64,000 nt of DNA, taken from Apium graveolens (taxonomy: Eukaryota > Streptophyta > Magnoliopsida > Apiales > Apiaceae). Made by a program: the position numbers and the translations under genes. This document shows, piece by piece, positions 1-11,310 of the stretch; positions within the stretch are counted from its first letter, which is position 1; every line of letters starts with the position of its first letter. The stretch spans positions 168,205,141 through 168,269,140 of the forward strand of contig NC_133655.1 in assembly GCF_009905375.1 (NCBI RefSeq). Direction: 5' to 3'. The notes beneath the pieces were generated by a model. The model was not told where the DNA came from, did not search any database, and worked only from the letters and a program-made list of their open reading frames with translations.

Positions 1-430
1 TCTAATCCAACAAGTAAATGTTAGGTCCCTAAGAGTTAGGTTCCAAACATAAACAGAATTGAGACCCGAAGTCTCAAGAACCAGTGTTTAGGGATAGGGA
101 ATGGGATATGGTGTTTCTCTTTCTTCCTCAATGTGAGTGTGTGATTCTGTTTCATGTACCTCACAAGTGTTTCACTCTTCTCTCCATTTGTGTTTACACT
201 CATTCTCACAAGTGTATCACTCCTCTCATAGCTCCAAAATCCAGCTGTACCTGCAAGGAAAATCATCTTAGCCATCCTTAAGGAGGTCACATATGGTGCA
301 ATGGGAGTTCACAAATCCCCATCCTCGATAGACTCATCAGATGAATCTGAGTCATAATCTACAAGTTGTTAGTTTCCCTTTTAGGGTTCCATATTTGAAC
401 TTTGGGAAGGTAAACAATGATCCAAAGAAT

Positions 431-860
431 TTAGCATAAAGATAAAAGTTCCCTTCCAATGTATGTGAAGACATTTCCTTGTGACTCATTAGGTAAATCT
501 AAATTATTGTCAACAAGTTGTCGATCTGCGCCTATGTCAGATCCACTATCCGCAAATGTATCCAGGGGATTTAAGCCTGGGGAGGTAGACACTGACCACT
601 GACATATGGCTATTGGATCAGTATCCTCTCCTAACACCTGTAAAGGCAATTAGTCCAGTAAAGAACCTTGAACAATCAAATCTGACCTTAAAATGGTCGA
701 AACTCTTGTTTTCGTCAACTCATCCTTTGTGTGTGTAACCTTTCCTTGTGCATCAAGAATTGGTTATGTTTGAGGTGGTGACACTACATCAGATACCCTG
801 GCCGACAGGCAAATTTCAATAGACGCACCCTGTTGAGAGGATGAATCTAGTAACTATTTT
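431..860 (-). pseudogene. Post-pol coding remnant of the copia element
   Basis: On the minus strand an almost continuous reading frame runs leftward from about 860, broken by stops at about 775 and 650, with a 72-codon open part at 431-649. The translation is rich in Ser, Asp and Gln, with stretches such as DSSSQQGASIE and ICQWSVSTSPGLNPLD. It lies past the RNase H end of pol, where SIRE-type elements carry an extra (env-position) ORF. I do not recognise a domain, and no membrane segment or signal peptide is evident. It could be part of that extra ORF or unrelated sequence that stayed open by chance. Confidence 0.35.
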
Positions 861-1574
861 TGTGCCTTTGCAACCATTACATCTTTTTTAGAAGATGTAT
901 GGGGGCTAGCAATTGTCTCGGTTTAAATACAACTCATCTTTGTAGGAGACAGAGCTGCTGGGTTGACTTCAGAACTTTCCTTATGTGGTGCACTAAGGCA
1001 CTTTCTCCCTCATGCTCATTCATACTTCATTTTATTGGTAAGAGAGTGTTGGTTGGTTCTGTTTCTGTGTTTGTCTTTACAGTCTGGGATAGAAGTTGTG
1101 GGTTTTCAACCTCGTGACTATAAAATGAAAGAAGGCCATTGGACGTTGAACCTGTATCAAAGAACATATGGAAATATAAAGATAAAATGCACTTAAGATC
1201 TATAATGAATGAAAATTATACATTTAATCTTTTGAGAGAAATGATGTACAATAGTGATTTCAAAAGATTTTAATGAAATAAGCAATCACCACTATAAAAA
1301 GAAGTTTGATTTTTCTCTTAAAAACTGTTGAGTGCACAAGTTTGTATTTATGCCTAAAAAGATAAATAATTTGAAAAGACGCAGACTGGTGATATAATAG
1401 TATTAAGAAGAAAAAGAAAGATTTTGTTTTTAATATGAACGAGTTTTTATAAAAGCATTGATCACTTAGGGTAAAGTCTAAGCAATTCTCATTCATGTTA
1501 AAAGCTCCACAATCTATCTTTATAAGATTATATTCAATAAAATTGTTTATTGATAGTTTAATCTATATATATAT

Positions 1575-1745
1575 AGCCAAACATGTCAAGCACAATATCT
1601 TTAGGGTACTTTACTCCAAGAGTTGATAGTCCCTTTAGATATCTAATAATCTTGTTAATAGCTATAAGATTGGATTCTCTAGGATCCACTTGGAACCTTG
1701 CACTTGGGCATCGTGAGAACATTTATCACTACACATATATAACAC
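1575..1745 (-). pseudogene. Copia RT C-terminus / RNase H start remnant
   Basis: The minus-strand translation contains AINKIIRYLKGLSTLGVKYP. This matches the plant copia pattern AIKRIFRYLKGTPNLGLWYP, which joins the reverse transcriptase connection to RNase H. It is 0.3-0.5 kb farther from the primer site than the RT N-terminal remnant, as expected for a deleted RT. The catalytic YVDD region could not be found between them, so the RT core is probably lost or unreadable. The motif is distinctive, but the domain is not functional. Confidence 0.6.
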
Positions 1746-2029
1746 TATGTTTGTGCCTAGTAATAAGAGAGTTATTAATATGACGACTCTACTAGTGCAT
1801 ATTTAACTATAACTTCAGTTTGACTGCCATACCATGTCCTTGACAATTTCTTGAGTAAGATACCATTCCATACCATCCTGAAGTAAGCATGTGAAGAAGA
1901 GATATACAAAGTCCAATTGATCTGCAACTACAAAGTCCATAAACTGTTGTGCATTGACTACTTCCTTTGACTCACCAACCAGGAGTACACTTGTTCACAT
2001 TTACCAAAGTCTAATTCCAGGTAGAATTT

Positions 2030-2300
2030 GCAACAGGTGCCTGATATGTCATAATATCCTCAAGTCTCGTCATTGGTGTTTTCTGTCAGATACTACTTCC
2101 TGATAATATTGGCATTGTCCATCGTAACAATGCCATTGTCATCCAATTTTGACTTCTAGTTATCCTTGTACCAATTACAAAATTGTCATTTGGTTTGGAT
2201 ACCAGCTTCCCTTCAATCTGCTTGCTGACTGATTGAGTTCATCTTGCTTTGCAATCTCCCAATCAAGCTGGATCTATCAGAGCTTCTGTAACTTTCTCAG
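2030..2300 (-). pseudogene. Copia reverse transcriptase N-terminal remnant
   Basis: On the minus strand, pieces in two frames read DWEIAKQDELNQ and then KPNDNFVIGTR followed by KLDDNGIVT. These correspond to the start of copia RT (W..AM.EE, then the conserved K-P..G..W..K.K...G). The frame changes between the two halves, and stops follow. In plant copia elements this segment precedes the catalytic RT core. Here the sequence toward lower coordinates quickly becomes unreadable, so this is a dead fragment. Confidence 0.6.
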
Positions 2301-2779
2301 TTTCTTCTTAAGATAGAAAACTAGAGAAATAATCATTCACACTTAGTAGCCCTGCTAATCATTACTCCACCATCTGGATCACTTAAGAACTAGACTCTGG
2401 GAATATTATTGACATAGAACCCTTTATCTTAGCAGATATGTTCTTGTAGTGTCCTCTGATTTTCAATATGGTGTTGTGTTTGACTAGTTGATCCTTTTAT
2501 TGCTCCCCCTAAGCTGTTGTTGGGATTTCCTGAAAATCTTTACCCTTGCTGACTGGCTTCATTGAAATAATGAGTTTTGTTATACACTGCCATTCCAATG
2601 CTTGGATATGAATCATCAATACCATTAATTTCTCCTGTAACAGCTTGGAGCATGGAGTTGTTGAACTATGCACTTAGACTGTCTATCACCTTTTATTGAT
2701 CAACCACAAATGCCCATACATTGTATACTCCACTAAGTAGTCATGAAGAATATCCTCACAAGTCTTAGCTGCAAATGCC

Positions 2780-3660
2780 AAGATTTTCAAACAACTGAAA
2801 ACATTTTATTGTTTGCTTCTGTAGAACATTCTCTCCAAACACTTTCAGGTTATCCAGTGTTTGCTTCCATTGGCCATTAACTCATTAGTGGTCTTCATGT
2901 ATACATCCCGTTCGAGGCTTGATCTTACTTGTTGCAAACTGTATTGACTACTCCAGCCCTTTGGTATTTAGAAAGTATTGATTAGCTTGATATTTCCCTT
3001 ATAGCTTTAATCAAGTTCTGGTTCTTCCTTTGTACCACTCCATTCTGACACGGAGCTCCCAGTGCTGAATATGTCTCAGAATATTCTTAATGTTGCAGAT
3101 ATTACTCAGAACTGCTTCTTGAATTCAGTCCCATTATCTGACCACAAGATCATTTCTTTTACAGTTGCTTCCAGCTTGATCTTCTTTGATGTGATCAATC
3201 ACCATCTGTGATGTCTTGTCTTGAGAACGCACGAGCAACAACTTTGTGTTAAGAGTAGTCATCAATCATCACTAAGGTATATCTTTACTTTGATGTGATG
3301 TTGTCTTTGACTCCTCTTTCTAACATGCATCACATTTATCATCCTTCTGAATTCCAGATGAGGCAGTCCTCTCACTAAACTCTTTTTACAAAATAGTACC
3401 TTGTGTTAATGTTCAAAGGTGAGAGTTTCTAATTCCATTGCTAGATTTTGTCAGATGAAGCTTTATAGTGGAAATCATTGACTTCACCTTTCTTGAGATT
3501 CCAGTCTAGCCATAAGCATATCCCTTTTCTTCCTCTAATAAGAGCAAGCTTCTCAACCTTCCTGCTTCAGATGAGACACTGATCCTTCGTTGAATTGACA
3601 ATTTGTCCTTTGATGCAGAACTTTTTGATAAGAGGATTTGTGCTTTGATTCTTCATCAAG
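2780..3660 (-). pseudogene. Copia GAG-pre-integrase and integrase remnant
   Basis: From 3660 down to about 3340 the minus strand reads like the GAG-pre-integrase domain: RKVEKLALIRGRKGICLWLD, then a degenerate W..KLSPLN and a degenerate VRGLP-like end. Farther on, at about 3010-3060, it encodes GAPCQNGVVQRKNQNL. This is the copia integrase signature around the third catalytic residue (NGV.ERKN), with Q for the usual Glu. The integrase C-terminal region continues toward 2780 with matches to the F-G-E-N/Y-L-G-Y segment. Frameshifts and stops are numerous. In a live element this enzyme inserts the cDNA into the host chromosome; this copy cannot do so. Confidence 0.65.
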
Positions 3661-5640
3661 AAAGATGCTTCAATTGTTATCAATGACTCCAATGATTAGT
3701 TGTTATCAGTGATAGCAATTGTTGAGTCCATGATGACATTCCTTTTTCTGTATAGCTTGTCCCGTAGTGAAAACCTTTGATGTCCTCTCCAAAGATTATT
3801 GACGGGATAGCTTTTGTCAACCACATTTGATTGTGAGGCTCTTTCTTTCCTTGTGAATGAATTACCAAGAATACATATGAATCAATTAACCTGTTATGTC
3901 CTGCACTTACAAATGGATTAACATTTCTTGGTACCGAACTTATCAGTTTGGGTCCAGATGGATTAGAGATTTTACTATAAACAGAGATAACAACAGCTGC
4001 AACCTTATCATGCTAATTCTTATCTTTTACTAACCATTTTCTCCATTTTAATACCCTTGACATATTTTTCTCTAGGCTAGGGGAAAAATGGTTCCATCCT
4101 TACATAAGGAGGACTAGCAGTCTTTGCCCTATTGTAATCCAAAACATGCTTCTTCTATAATTAATGCAAGTACTAAGAGATGCATTCATGGCACTGAAAT
4201 AAGCAAGCATTGTATGAAGAATATATGGCATTCATTCAGAAACATTACACATAAGAATTAAGCAATATAGGCATGATATGGAACAAACAGAATTAACAAG
4301 TAAATCACTAATTCTATCTAGTCCAATCATGTTGATGTATCTCATCCAGTTGTCTCAATCCAAATATAAACCAATACATCTTAACAAACAATTCAGATCA
4401 AATGAATAAATCACATTGTATTAGGATACATGAGATACGCATAAACAAAGGTCTTATATGTTGGAAAACATATATCTCACTAAAGCAATTAATCATGTTC
4501 AACAAATATTCAAACACATATTTAAGATCATCTAAAGTAACATACACAAGTTAAATATCAATCCTAGTTACCAGGAAAATAATATAATGAACTAGTTCAG
4601 CATTATCTATGTGTGATGTTATCATGCTTGTGCGAGTGTTAAACATTTAAACACTAAGATCTTATCATGCATTGAATATTGAGAACAAAATATTATAGTG
4701 GTTCAAGAAATTGAAACCTGAGATATGTGAGTTGGACCATCTTCAAAGATTGCTATGAAAGCAAGATATTCATGATTCTCGTCATCTAATCCATCCTAAC
4801 TCTTTCCCGTGCACTATAAGTTTTGACTGGCTGCTTCCCTAAGAAAACATTCCACCTCTGTCTCAACTCTTCAACTGGACCCCTACTCATCCTTGTTTGT
4901 CAAGCTTCTTGTTCTGTTGTAGCAAAACCCTTGATAGTTACTTGACACATATATCTTATCTTAAATGTAGCAATCAAATCTTCTTTATGTCCCAATATCA
5001 GTCTTGTATTCACCCCTTGAACTGAATATGTAAGAATCTCTGCTTTGGAATAGATAGGCTTGATCCTTGGATATAGCATAAGTACTCCTTGTGAATCTGA
5101 TTCGACTAAACTTTCTTGACATGTGAAATACTGCCTTGACGTCCAGTCCATCAAGTGTTTCTACCTGAGCTTCCTCTGATTCAACTATCAGTAACTCTTA
5201 TATTCCGTCCTGAGGTTCCAACTTTACTGCATGTAATTGAGATGTTTGTTTGTCCCCACTATTCTCTCTGACCTCTACAATTCCTGCCTTTATGATCTTT
5301 GTGATTCCTGGATAAATTAGCTTTGGTACAAACCACTGTGTAACTATATAGTCTGGAATCATAGAGTTATCTTAAAATCTTCGAGAAAAATTGTACCCGT
5401 AAAAATTTCATTCCTTTTCTACGTCTGAAAACCCAGTGGTATCCTATGGAGTAAGCCTTTGAGTATGTTCCACAATTTTCGTCTGTAGGTCTTAAAATCA
5501 ATTTCGTTGGAATAAGAAAATCATTATCTACATTTTCCTTATTCGGAAATTTTCCGTCTAAATAGCACATAGTCTTCGTTTTCTTCGAAAGATTAAAATC
5601 ATCTTTAAAAGCCCGGAGAAATTTCGAGTCTACCAATACC
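3661..5640 (-). other. Expected gag/protease zone, unreadable
   Basis: By position this should hold gag and protease of the minus-strand copia element. I found no zinc knuckle and no DSGCSRHM-type protease motif. Two short open frames on the minus strand (4900-5154, 84 codons; 5367-5636, 89 codons) have no features I recognise. The zone may be a very old gag or unrelated inserted sequence. Confidence 0.3.
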
Positions 5641-6508
5641 TTGAGAACACTTAATTTTAATATTTAAGAAAAATTTAAATTTCCAAAAATTTTAAATTTC
5701 TTAGAAAATAAATTAATCAAAAATAAATATTTACGAAAAATCTAATTTTCAAGAATTTCAAATTTTCTTAAAAATTAAATAAAACATAAATTAATATTTA
5801 AGAAAAATTTAAATATAAGATTTTTAAAGTTTTTTGAAAAAATAAATAAATCAGAAGTAAATAAAAAATGGGTTACAGAAATTAAGTACTAACTGGAGAC
5901 TTGTATTGTTAACTGCGACTACTTAAACCATGATGCTAACATGCGACGCTTTATTTAACCTGAGACTATATTCTGTACAGCCTAATCTCCAACCTGCGAC
6001 TTCTCTGAACACAGTCTGCTCGCGCATGTTGCGTTACTTTTCTAGGCGGTGACTGGGCGCGTGGTTGCACAAAGAAAAGAGACATGCGACCTTCATTGTT
6101 CCCGCGTACAGTGTACCAGGCGTGTTTGTTCCAAACAAGTAGAAATACAGGCGTAGCTGCTAACATGTACATGATTAAATGGCAGGTTCCGTTTAAAAAA
6201 TTAATATGACAGCCCCTTTAGTACAAAATGGCAGATAACAAACTGAATAACTGAGCTTCTGAAAACTGGCAGCTAAATTAATCGAAAATAAATTTAAATT
6301 AAAAACTTTATTTTACTAAAATTTTAATAGTAAATTAATTTAGTTAAATTATAAAATAGTTTATTTAAATTAAGTTTATAAATAAACTTATTTAAATTAA
6401 ATTTATAAAATAAATTTTCTAAATCAAATTTACTAAATAAATTTATGTAAATGAAAAAATAATAAAATAAATTTATTTAAGGATCCTGATTTGTATATCA
6501 ATCAGTCA
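5641..6508 (-). other. AT-rich untranslated leader of the copia element
   Basis: Between the primer site and the first coding traces lies a very AT-rich stretch with long runs of A and T (5640-5870 and 6270-6480). A more balanced island at 5880-6180 holds several copies of the word TGCGAC, which also recurs in the adjoining LTR. No ORF here looks genuine. Confidence 0.45.
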
Positions 6509-6520
6509 GCTCTGATACCA
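6509..6520 (-). promoter_or_regulatory. tRNA primer-binding site (minus-strand copia)
   Basis: The plus strand reads gctctgatacca, the reverse complement of TGGTATCAGAGC. This is the plant primer-binding site complementary to the initiator-Met tRNA 3' end. It sits 2 bp from the LTR boundary at 6523 (tgttagg) and fixes the orientation of the element as minus. Confidence 0.9.
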
Positions 6521-7110
6521 ATTGTTAGGTCCCGAATTATCATAGAAGGGGGGGTTGAATACGATAATCACTAAATTAAAAAATTCTTTCGAATCTTTTG
6601 CGGATATAAAATATAGTGCTCGGTTAGTGGTTTCGTGTTCTTGAGAGGAATAGTGTTTGGAACAATAAAATGAGCAACATAACATATTCGGGGAAATATA
6701 TATTTGTATATAAATCCGCGAGGGGTGTTGCTACACTCCGGTAATTAAATTAACCGGCTACAATCTAAGAACAACAAGATTCCTAGCTTCTATAAAGATT
6801 TACAAATCAAATCCAATACAATGATCTAGCTTTTGTTTGTACTAGGATTTAATTATCGGGTAACGTTTATAATGCCCCTAAGAATATACAAGAGTTAAAT
6901 CGGGCATTATAACGTTACTCCGGTGAGAAGTTAAACGGATAATCAAAGTGCTTTGAGCTTCTCTAAAAATATTTGCAACTTTTTTTCACCAGCTCTTTTT
7001 GGAGAGAAGATGAACATAAAATCTAATTGCTGAATCTTCTGCTGATGTGTAGACTTGTATATCAATAATGTGTGGATGAGGAGAGAGCTTAGATCAAGTA
7101 CAAATTGTAA

Positions 7111-7263
7111 CATGCGACTAGAGTTTGCAACTTGCGACTACAAAAAAATAACTGGCAACTAGTATTTGTTTTAGTAACCTGCGACTAATAAAACAAAAAC
7201 AAACAGGTTAACTTTAACAACCTGCGACAGGTTATTTGGTTTGTTTGATTACAACCTGCGACT
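7111..7263 (-). repeat. TGCGAC word cluster in copia LTR
   Basis: Copies of a decamer close to cctgcgacta start at 7111, 7131, 7152 (degenerate), 7178, 7221 and 7254, at irregular spacing. More copies lie on the other side of the primer site (about 5911, 5941, 5992 and 6083), so the motif spans the LTR and leader. Confidence 0.7.
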
Positions 7264-7284
7264 AACAAGATGTCACCAGGTTGC

Positions 7285-7440
7285 CCCCTTTTTTCATTTG
7301 TTTTCCTTTTTATTTTCTTTTTCTTTTTCTTTCTTTTTGTTTTCTTTTTGTATTTTCTTTTTCTTTACTTGTTTGTATTTTCTTTTGCTTTTCTTTTTAT
7401 TTTCTTTTCTTTTTCTTTTTCTCTTTTTTTCTTTTTCTTT
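7285..7440. repeat. Homopyrimidine (TTTTC-rich) tract
   Basis: About 155 bases of almost pure T and C in TTTTC/TTTTTC units, with a few G and A interruptions. On the element's sense strand it is a purine (AAAAGAAA) tract. The overlapping plus-strand frames rich in Phe and Leu are low-complexity artefacts. Confidence 0.9.
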
Positions 7441-8690
7441 TTATTTAAATTTAAATTGTAACTAAATTAATTTATAAAATAAACTTAAATATAACTTATT
7501 GATATGTCCCAGTCAAATCTAAGAAAGTTATCTTATTTAGGTTAAGATAAACCTGAAATTATATTCATAATCTCCATATCCCCTCCCTGCAACAACTACT
7601 ACTGATAATATACTAGGTTCATAAATAACTGCCCATTACTAGAACATGGCTAGTAATTGACTTAACTGCTCTAACCCACTACTCCTGATGCTGATAATAC
7701 AAATGCTACCCACTACTAAACATAAATAAAATGTTGCTTTAAGGCAGGTACTTAGGATTTGGAGTCCGTACTCTAGTTGAACGTCGCAGCTCTCCTGGAC
7801 CAGTTGTTGAGCTAGATGAGTATCTATCACTTATATAAATAAATTATATTAAAATCTATTAAATAAATTTATTTAATTTATCAATTAAACTTTGAGCTTC
7901 GCCAGTCCCTTGAGCAGTTTAGTTGTATACCCCGTGCACCTCTTCTCGTACTTTAACAGATAAACGTTCAATCCAAGTACGTTCTTCAACTTAACAATTC
8001 TTCTAAAAATAATACCCAGATTTCTTTCACGAGCTGTTGATGCCTAGTGCTACTGGTCTGGTTTATAGACGACTAACCCCGATTCAGGTCTTCGTATTAT
8101 AGCCTTGATTAAATTGTTAAGCTTGCAACAACTTTATTGCTTCGAACACTGACTGCCAATAAACAAATGTACTTTCACTGGAATATTTTCTGGTACTTTA
8201 GACAACATCTTCATTGGTACTACAATTTGAATACTTTATTCACTGTTCTTCATCGGCGCTTGAACATATAAATGAACTCCTGTCAGTGAGCATAACTTCA
8301 AGACTGCAGCTGTCTTCTTTAACCTCTGTCTATACCCTGTCTTCAATTCTTCAGATTCCTATGCTTCGAATATTGTCTATCTTCAATCAATTCCAATACA
8401 CTGAAATCTTCTAGTAGCACTTATACACTGAATTTTCATCATTTCTGAAACCCTGAGAGTCTTTAACCTTTATTCTTCACTGAGGCATGAACATATTAAT
8501 GAGCTTCTTTCAGTGACATGTAAACAGACTTCAAGCTTTCTAATCCTTTGATTCTTTGTATTTTCCTTGTCTTCATTTCTTCTGATTTCTTTTGTAGACA
8601 TAGTATTATTAACCTATCTTGTTCTAGTGTTGTTCTTGTATTGAGTTATCACGTAACTGTTCATACATCTACGCAGTCTCACCAACAACT

Positions 8691-9012
8691 AACCATGGTT
8701 AAGTAACCAAATAGTAACCTAGACTAGAATGATAACCTAAAGGCTAGTTAATAGTAAACCTAAAATCTAAACCAAGTAGAATAGCTTGCAACCTATGATG
8801 GCTAGCCAAGATATTCATGGATTTAGTAGTACTAGGAGATATACAAATCATATCTCACAAATCTTTCAAGAGAAGCATTTCCAAGAAGCAACAAAAATTC
8901 TATCTTCTCTCTCCCTTCATCCCATTCGGCTTCATCAAAAAAAGAAGCAAGAAATCAATTTCAAAACACCCACTTCTAGCCATGGCAAAATTTTACAAAT
9001 AAATCCCAAGCT
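8691..9012 (+). repeat. LTR-like fragment, left part (host of the Tekay insertion)
   Basis: It contains a pyrimidine-rich stretch leading to cccattcggcttc, resembling the cattcggccgaag region early in the Tekay LTR. After removal of the Tekay element it would be continuous with 22119 onward. It is probably the promoter-side part of an older gypsy LTR. The left limit is uncertain. Confidence 0.4.
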
Positions 9013-9017
9013 TCATA
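9013..9017. repeat. Target-site duplication (tcata), left copy
   Basis: The five bases immediately before the LTR start (TGTTACG at 9018) are identical to the five after the right LTR end (22114-22118). This proves that 9018-22113 is one complete insertion. Confidence 0.93.
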
Positions 9018-11279
9018 TGTTACGACCGGCATTTTGTGTAATATTATTTGTGAACTCTGTATAATATTAGAGTCGATTATAAATATATTTATTGATTGTA
9101 CATTTGTGTGAATGGAATTTGCTGCATTATAAATTGCTTTATTCAAAATATGAATTTTTCAAAGCGAGAGTTTTATTAATTGCTCTTATTCTTGATTTAT
9201 AGATAATATTCTTTACCATGGGAAAATTATCTTTTAAAATTTATTTCATTCACAAATCACAAAATTGATCTCATAAAATTTCTAAAAATCCAAGTTATTT
9301 TATAGTATAACTTTTATAATTTTCCAAATTTTATTTTATTTTATAAAAGTAAATCTTTGAAATTAGTTGTTTAGTAATTAGCAATTTACATGGATAACCA
9401 TGCATGCAAATACCCTCCCATTCAACTTAAATGGGCTAAAAAGACAATTCATACCCCACTAACTCTCTTTTATCTACCAAAAGACCAAACTAACCTTGCA
9501 TGCAATTTTGCTTAGCTTTGGGAGAAGGGCACTCTTGTAAATTCTAAACTTCACTCATTTCTTGGTGCATGATGATCAAAAAGAGGAGAGTTAATACAAA
9601 ATTACACTCCACTCAACCTCACCATTTTCACTCTCAAAATTTTCTTCCCCTCTCCCCTCTTTCTTCCATTCGGCCGAAGCCCCCTTCCCCCCATCCCCTT
9701 CAATTGTTCTTCAACAAATCCTTGTCATTCTAGTGTAATTTCACTACCCATAAATATATAATATACTTTCCAAGAAGTTCCATGCTTAGGAGATGAAGTT
9801 TAATGCTTGCATGTCTTGTTTTTATGTGATCTCCAAGGAGAAACTCTTAATTCATGTGGATTAAAGAGTTCTCCATGAGATATAATTTTATGTGCATAAA
9901 CTAAGTGTTTCCTTGATTAAAACTCCTTTAAAACACTTGCATGCTACTGATCTCTAGTTGTAATGCCATGTTTTACTTTGCATGTTAGAGATAGGGCATT
10001 ATTTTCAAGAATGATCAAGCTATATATGCTCTCTTTTTCGACAATATACATGCATGTTTGGTTTGTGATTAAATTTGATCTATATGGGCTAAAAACAAAT
10101 TTTTTTCCTTGATATCATGCTTGATCTTAGTTGTTAAAAGATAGTGTGCATGATCCCTTGAAATAATTTAGAATTTTAAGTCGAATTTATGAGCTAATAA
10201 TCCCATTATTTAGTCGAACTTGTTTTTGTGATCATTGTGAGTTGCATGTTAAGTTTTAGTTTGCATGTTGGTGCTATAGGGCATGAATGATCTCCATTAT
10301 TGGTTGAGGCCTTAGTTTAGAGTCTTATAGAAGTAAATTTTCCTTGGTTGAGATTTAATTCGTGGTTTTGAAGTGGGAGTTAAGGTGGAAAGGCTAGGAT
10401 AGAACCCTGAAATATTTTTCCAGATTTGCATGTGAGTTGTGTGTTGATTTTGAATGGGCATTTATTAGGAATTGTTAGGCCCAAGCCACAGGGAGTTAGT
10501 ACTTGGGTTGTAGTTGAATCCAGAAGCCATAACTTAGAGAAACCCGATCATTTAGTGAGGTGCACACACCAAAACTACCAGAACAGGGGATAGTTTGAGT
10601 TTAGTACCTTTTGGAGGTCAAAAAATGGGATTAAGAGTAAGCCCTCATTAGGCCTTGATTATTATTGATACTAGGGAGTTTAAGTAAGAGTTTCAAGTCG
10701 AACCATGGAGGTTTAGAGTTAGAACCAATGAGTTTAAGTTAGTCCAAAATAGGGCAGTTTTTAGGACACCCATTTAGAGTTGTGTCAACTTTGAGGTTAG
10801 GCCCAAGAATATCTAGGAAGGCCCTTAGTGTTATTTCAAGTGCAAAAGTTAGCTTATAGACTTAAGAATCCAGTAGGTCAGTTTTGGTTAGGAATATTCG
10901 AGCTTTAGTGGTGTCAAAAACCGAGAGTCGCCTAAGGTGTCGCCATAAGTGTGCAAGTGAGAACGCTTTCTTTTAGCGTTTAGTTTTGTGGACCCTATGA
11001 GTGAGGCATGAGTGATCCCTAGTGTTTTCATTTAGATATAGGTCAGTAGAGTGTTAGGCTAAGGTTTTGGCTAAGAGAATTGGAACCACCAAGTGTAGGC
11101 CCTTCAAGAGTCGAGACTAGTTTAGTAGGGTGTCGCAAGTGGAATTGTGGAGATTTGAGAGTGAGATCATTGAAGTCTCGAATAAAGCACCAAGTCTAAA
11201 TAATAGTATGAGTATAAATATTTGTGTTATGTGCTCCAAGGTGCTTCTATATGTATATGTGTATGGTATTGTGTGTTAA

Positions 11280-11310
11280 CTTAGTGTCTTACGCAATATA
11301 AGACACTAAG
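11280..11310 (+). other. Inverted repeat / hairpin in Tekay LTR
   Basis: CTTAGTGTCTT pairs with AAGACACTAAG across a 9-nt loop. The stem is perfect and is kept unchanged in the other LTR at 20566-20596, although the sequence around it has drifted. Confidence 0.85.

Larger units (their letters stand above)
1..6508 (-). mobile_element. Decayed Ty1/copia (SIRE/Maximus-like) internal region
   Basis: Read on the minus strand from the primer site at 6509-6520, this stretch has copia gene order: leader, an unreadable gag/protease zone, GAG-pre-integrase and integrase (about 2780-3660), the start of RT (about 2030-2300), the RT/RNase H junction (about 1575-1745), then a post-pol zone. No domain keeps an ORF longer than about 90 codons; stops and frameshifts are everywhere. 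The left LTR is not in the window. The extra sequence downstream of pol suggests the SIRE/Maximus lineage, which is known for an additional ORF there. The superfamily call is firm because several copia-specific motifs occur in the right order. The lineage call is inferred. Confidence 0.7.
6523..8690 (-). repeat. 5' LTR of the minus-strand copia element (outer end approximate)
   Basis: The LTR begins at TGTTAGG directly after the primer site. The first 45 bases, with a G-run followed by TTGAAT, resemble those of the two other copia LTRs in the window (24389 and 62768). It contains a cluster of TGCGAC words (7111-7263) and a long pyrimidine tract (7285-7440). No second LTR copy is in the window, so the far end (about 8690) is a guess from the change in sequence character. 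Confidence 0.6.

Noticed and set aside
7241..7465. Phe/Leu-rich membrane protein ORF
   Set aside because: A translation of the TTTTC tract; low complexity in all three frames.
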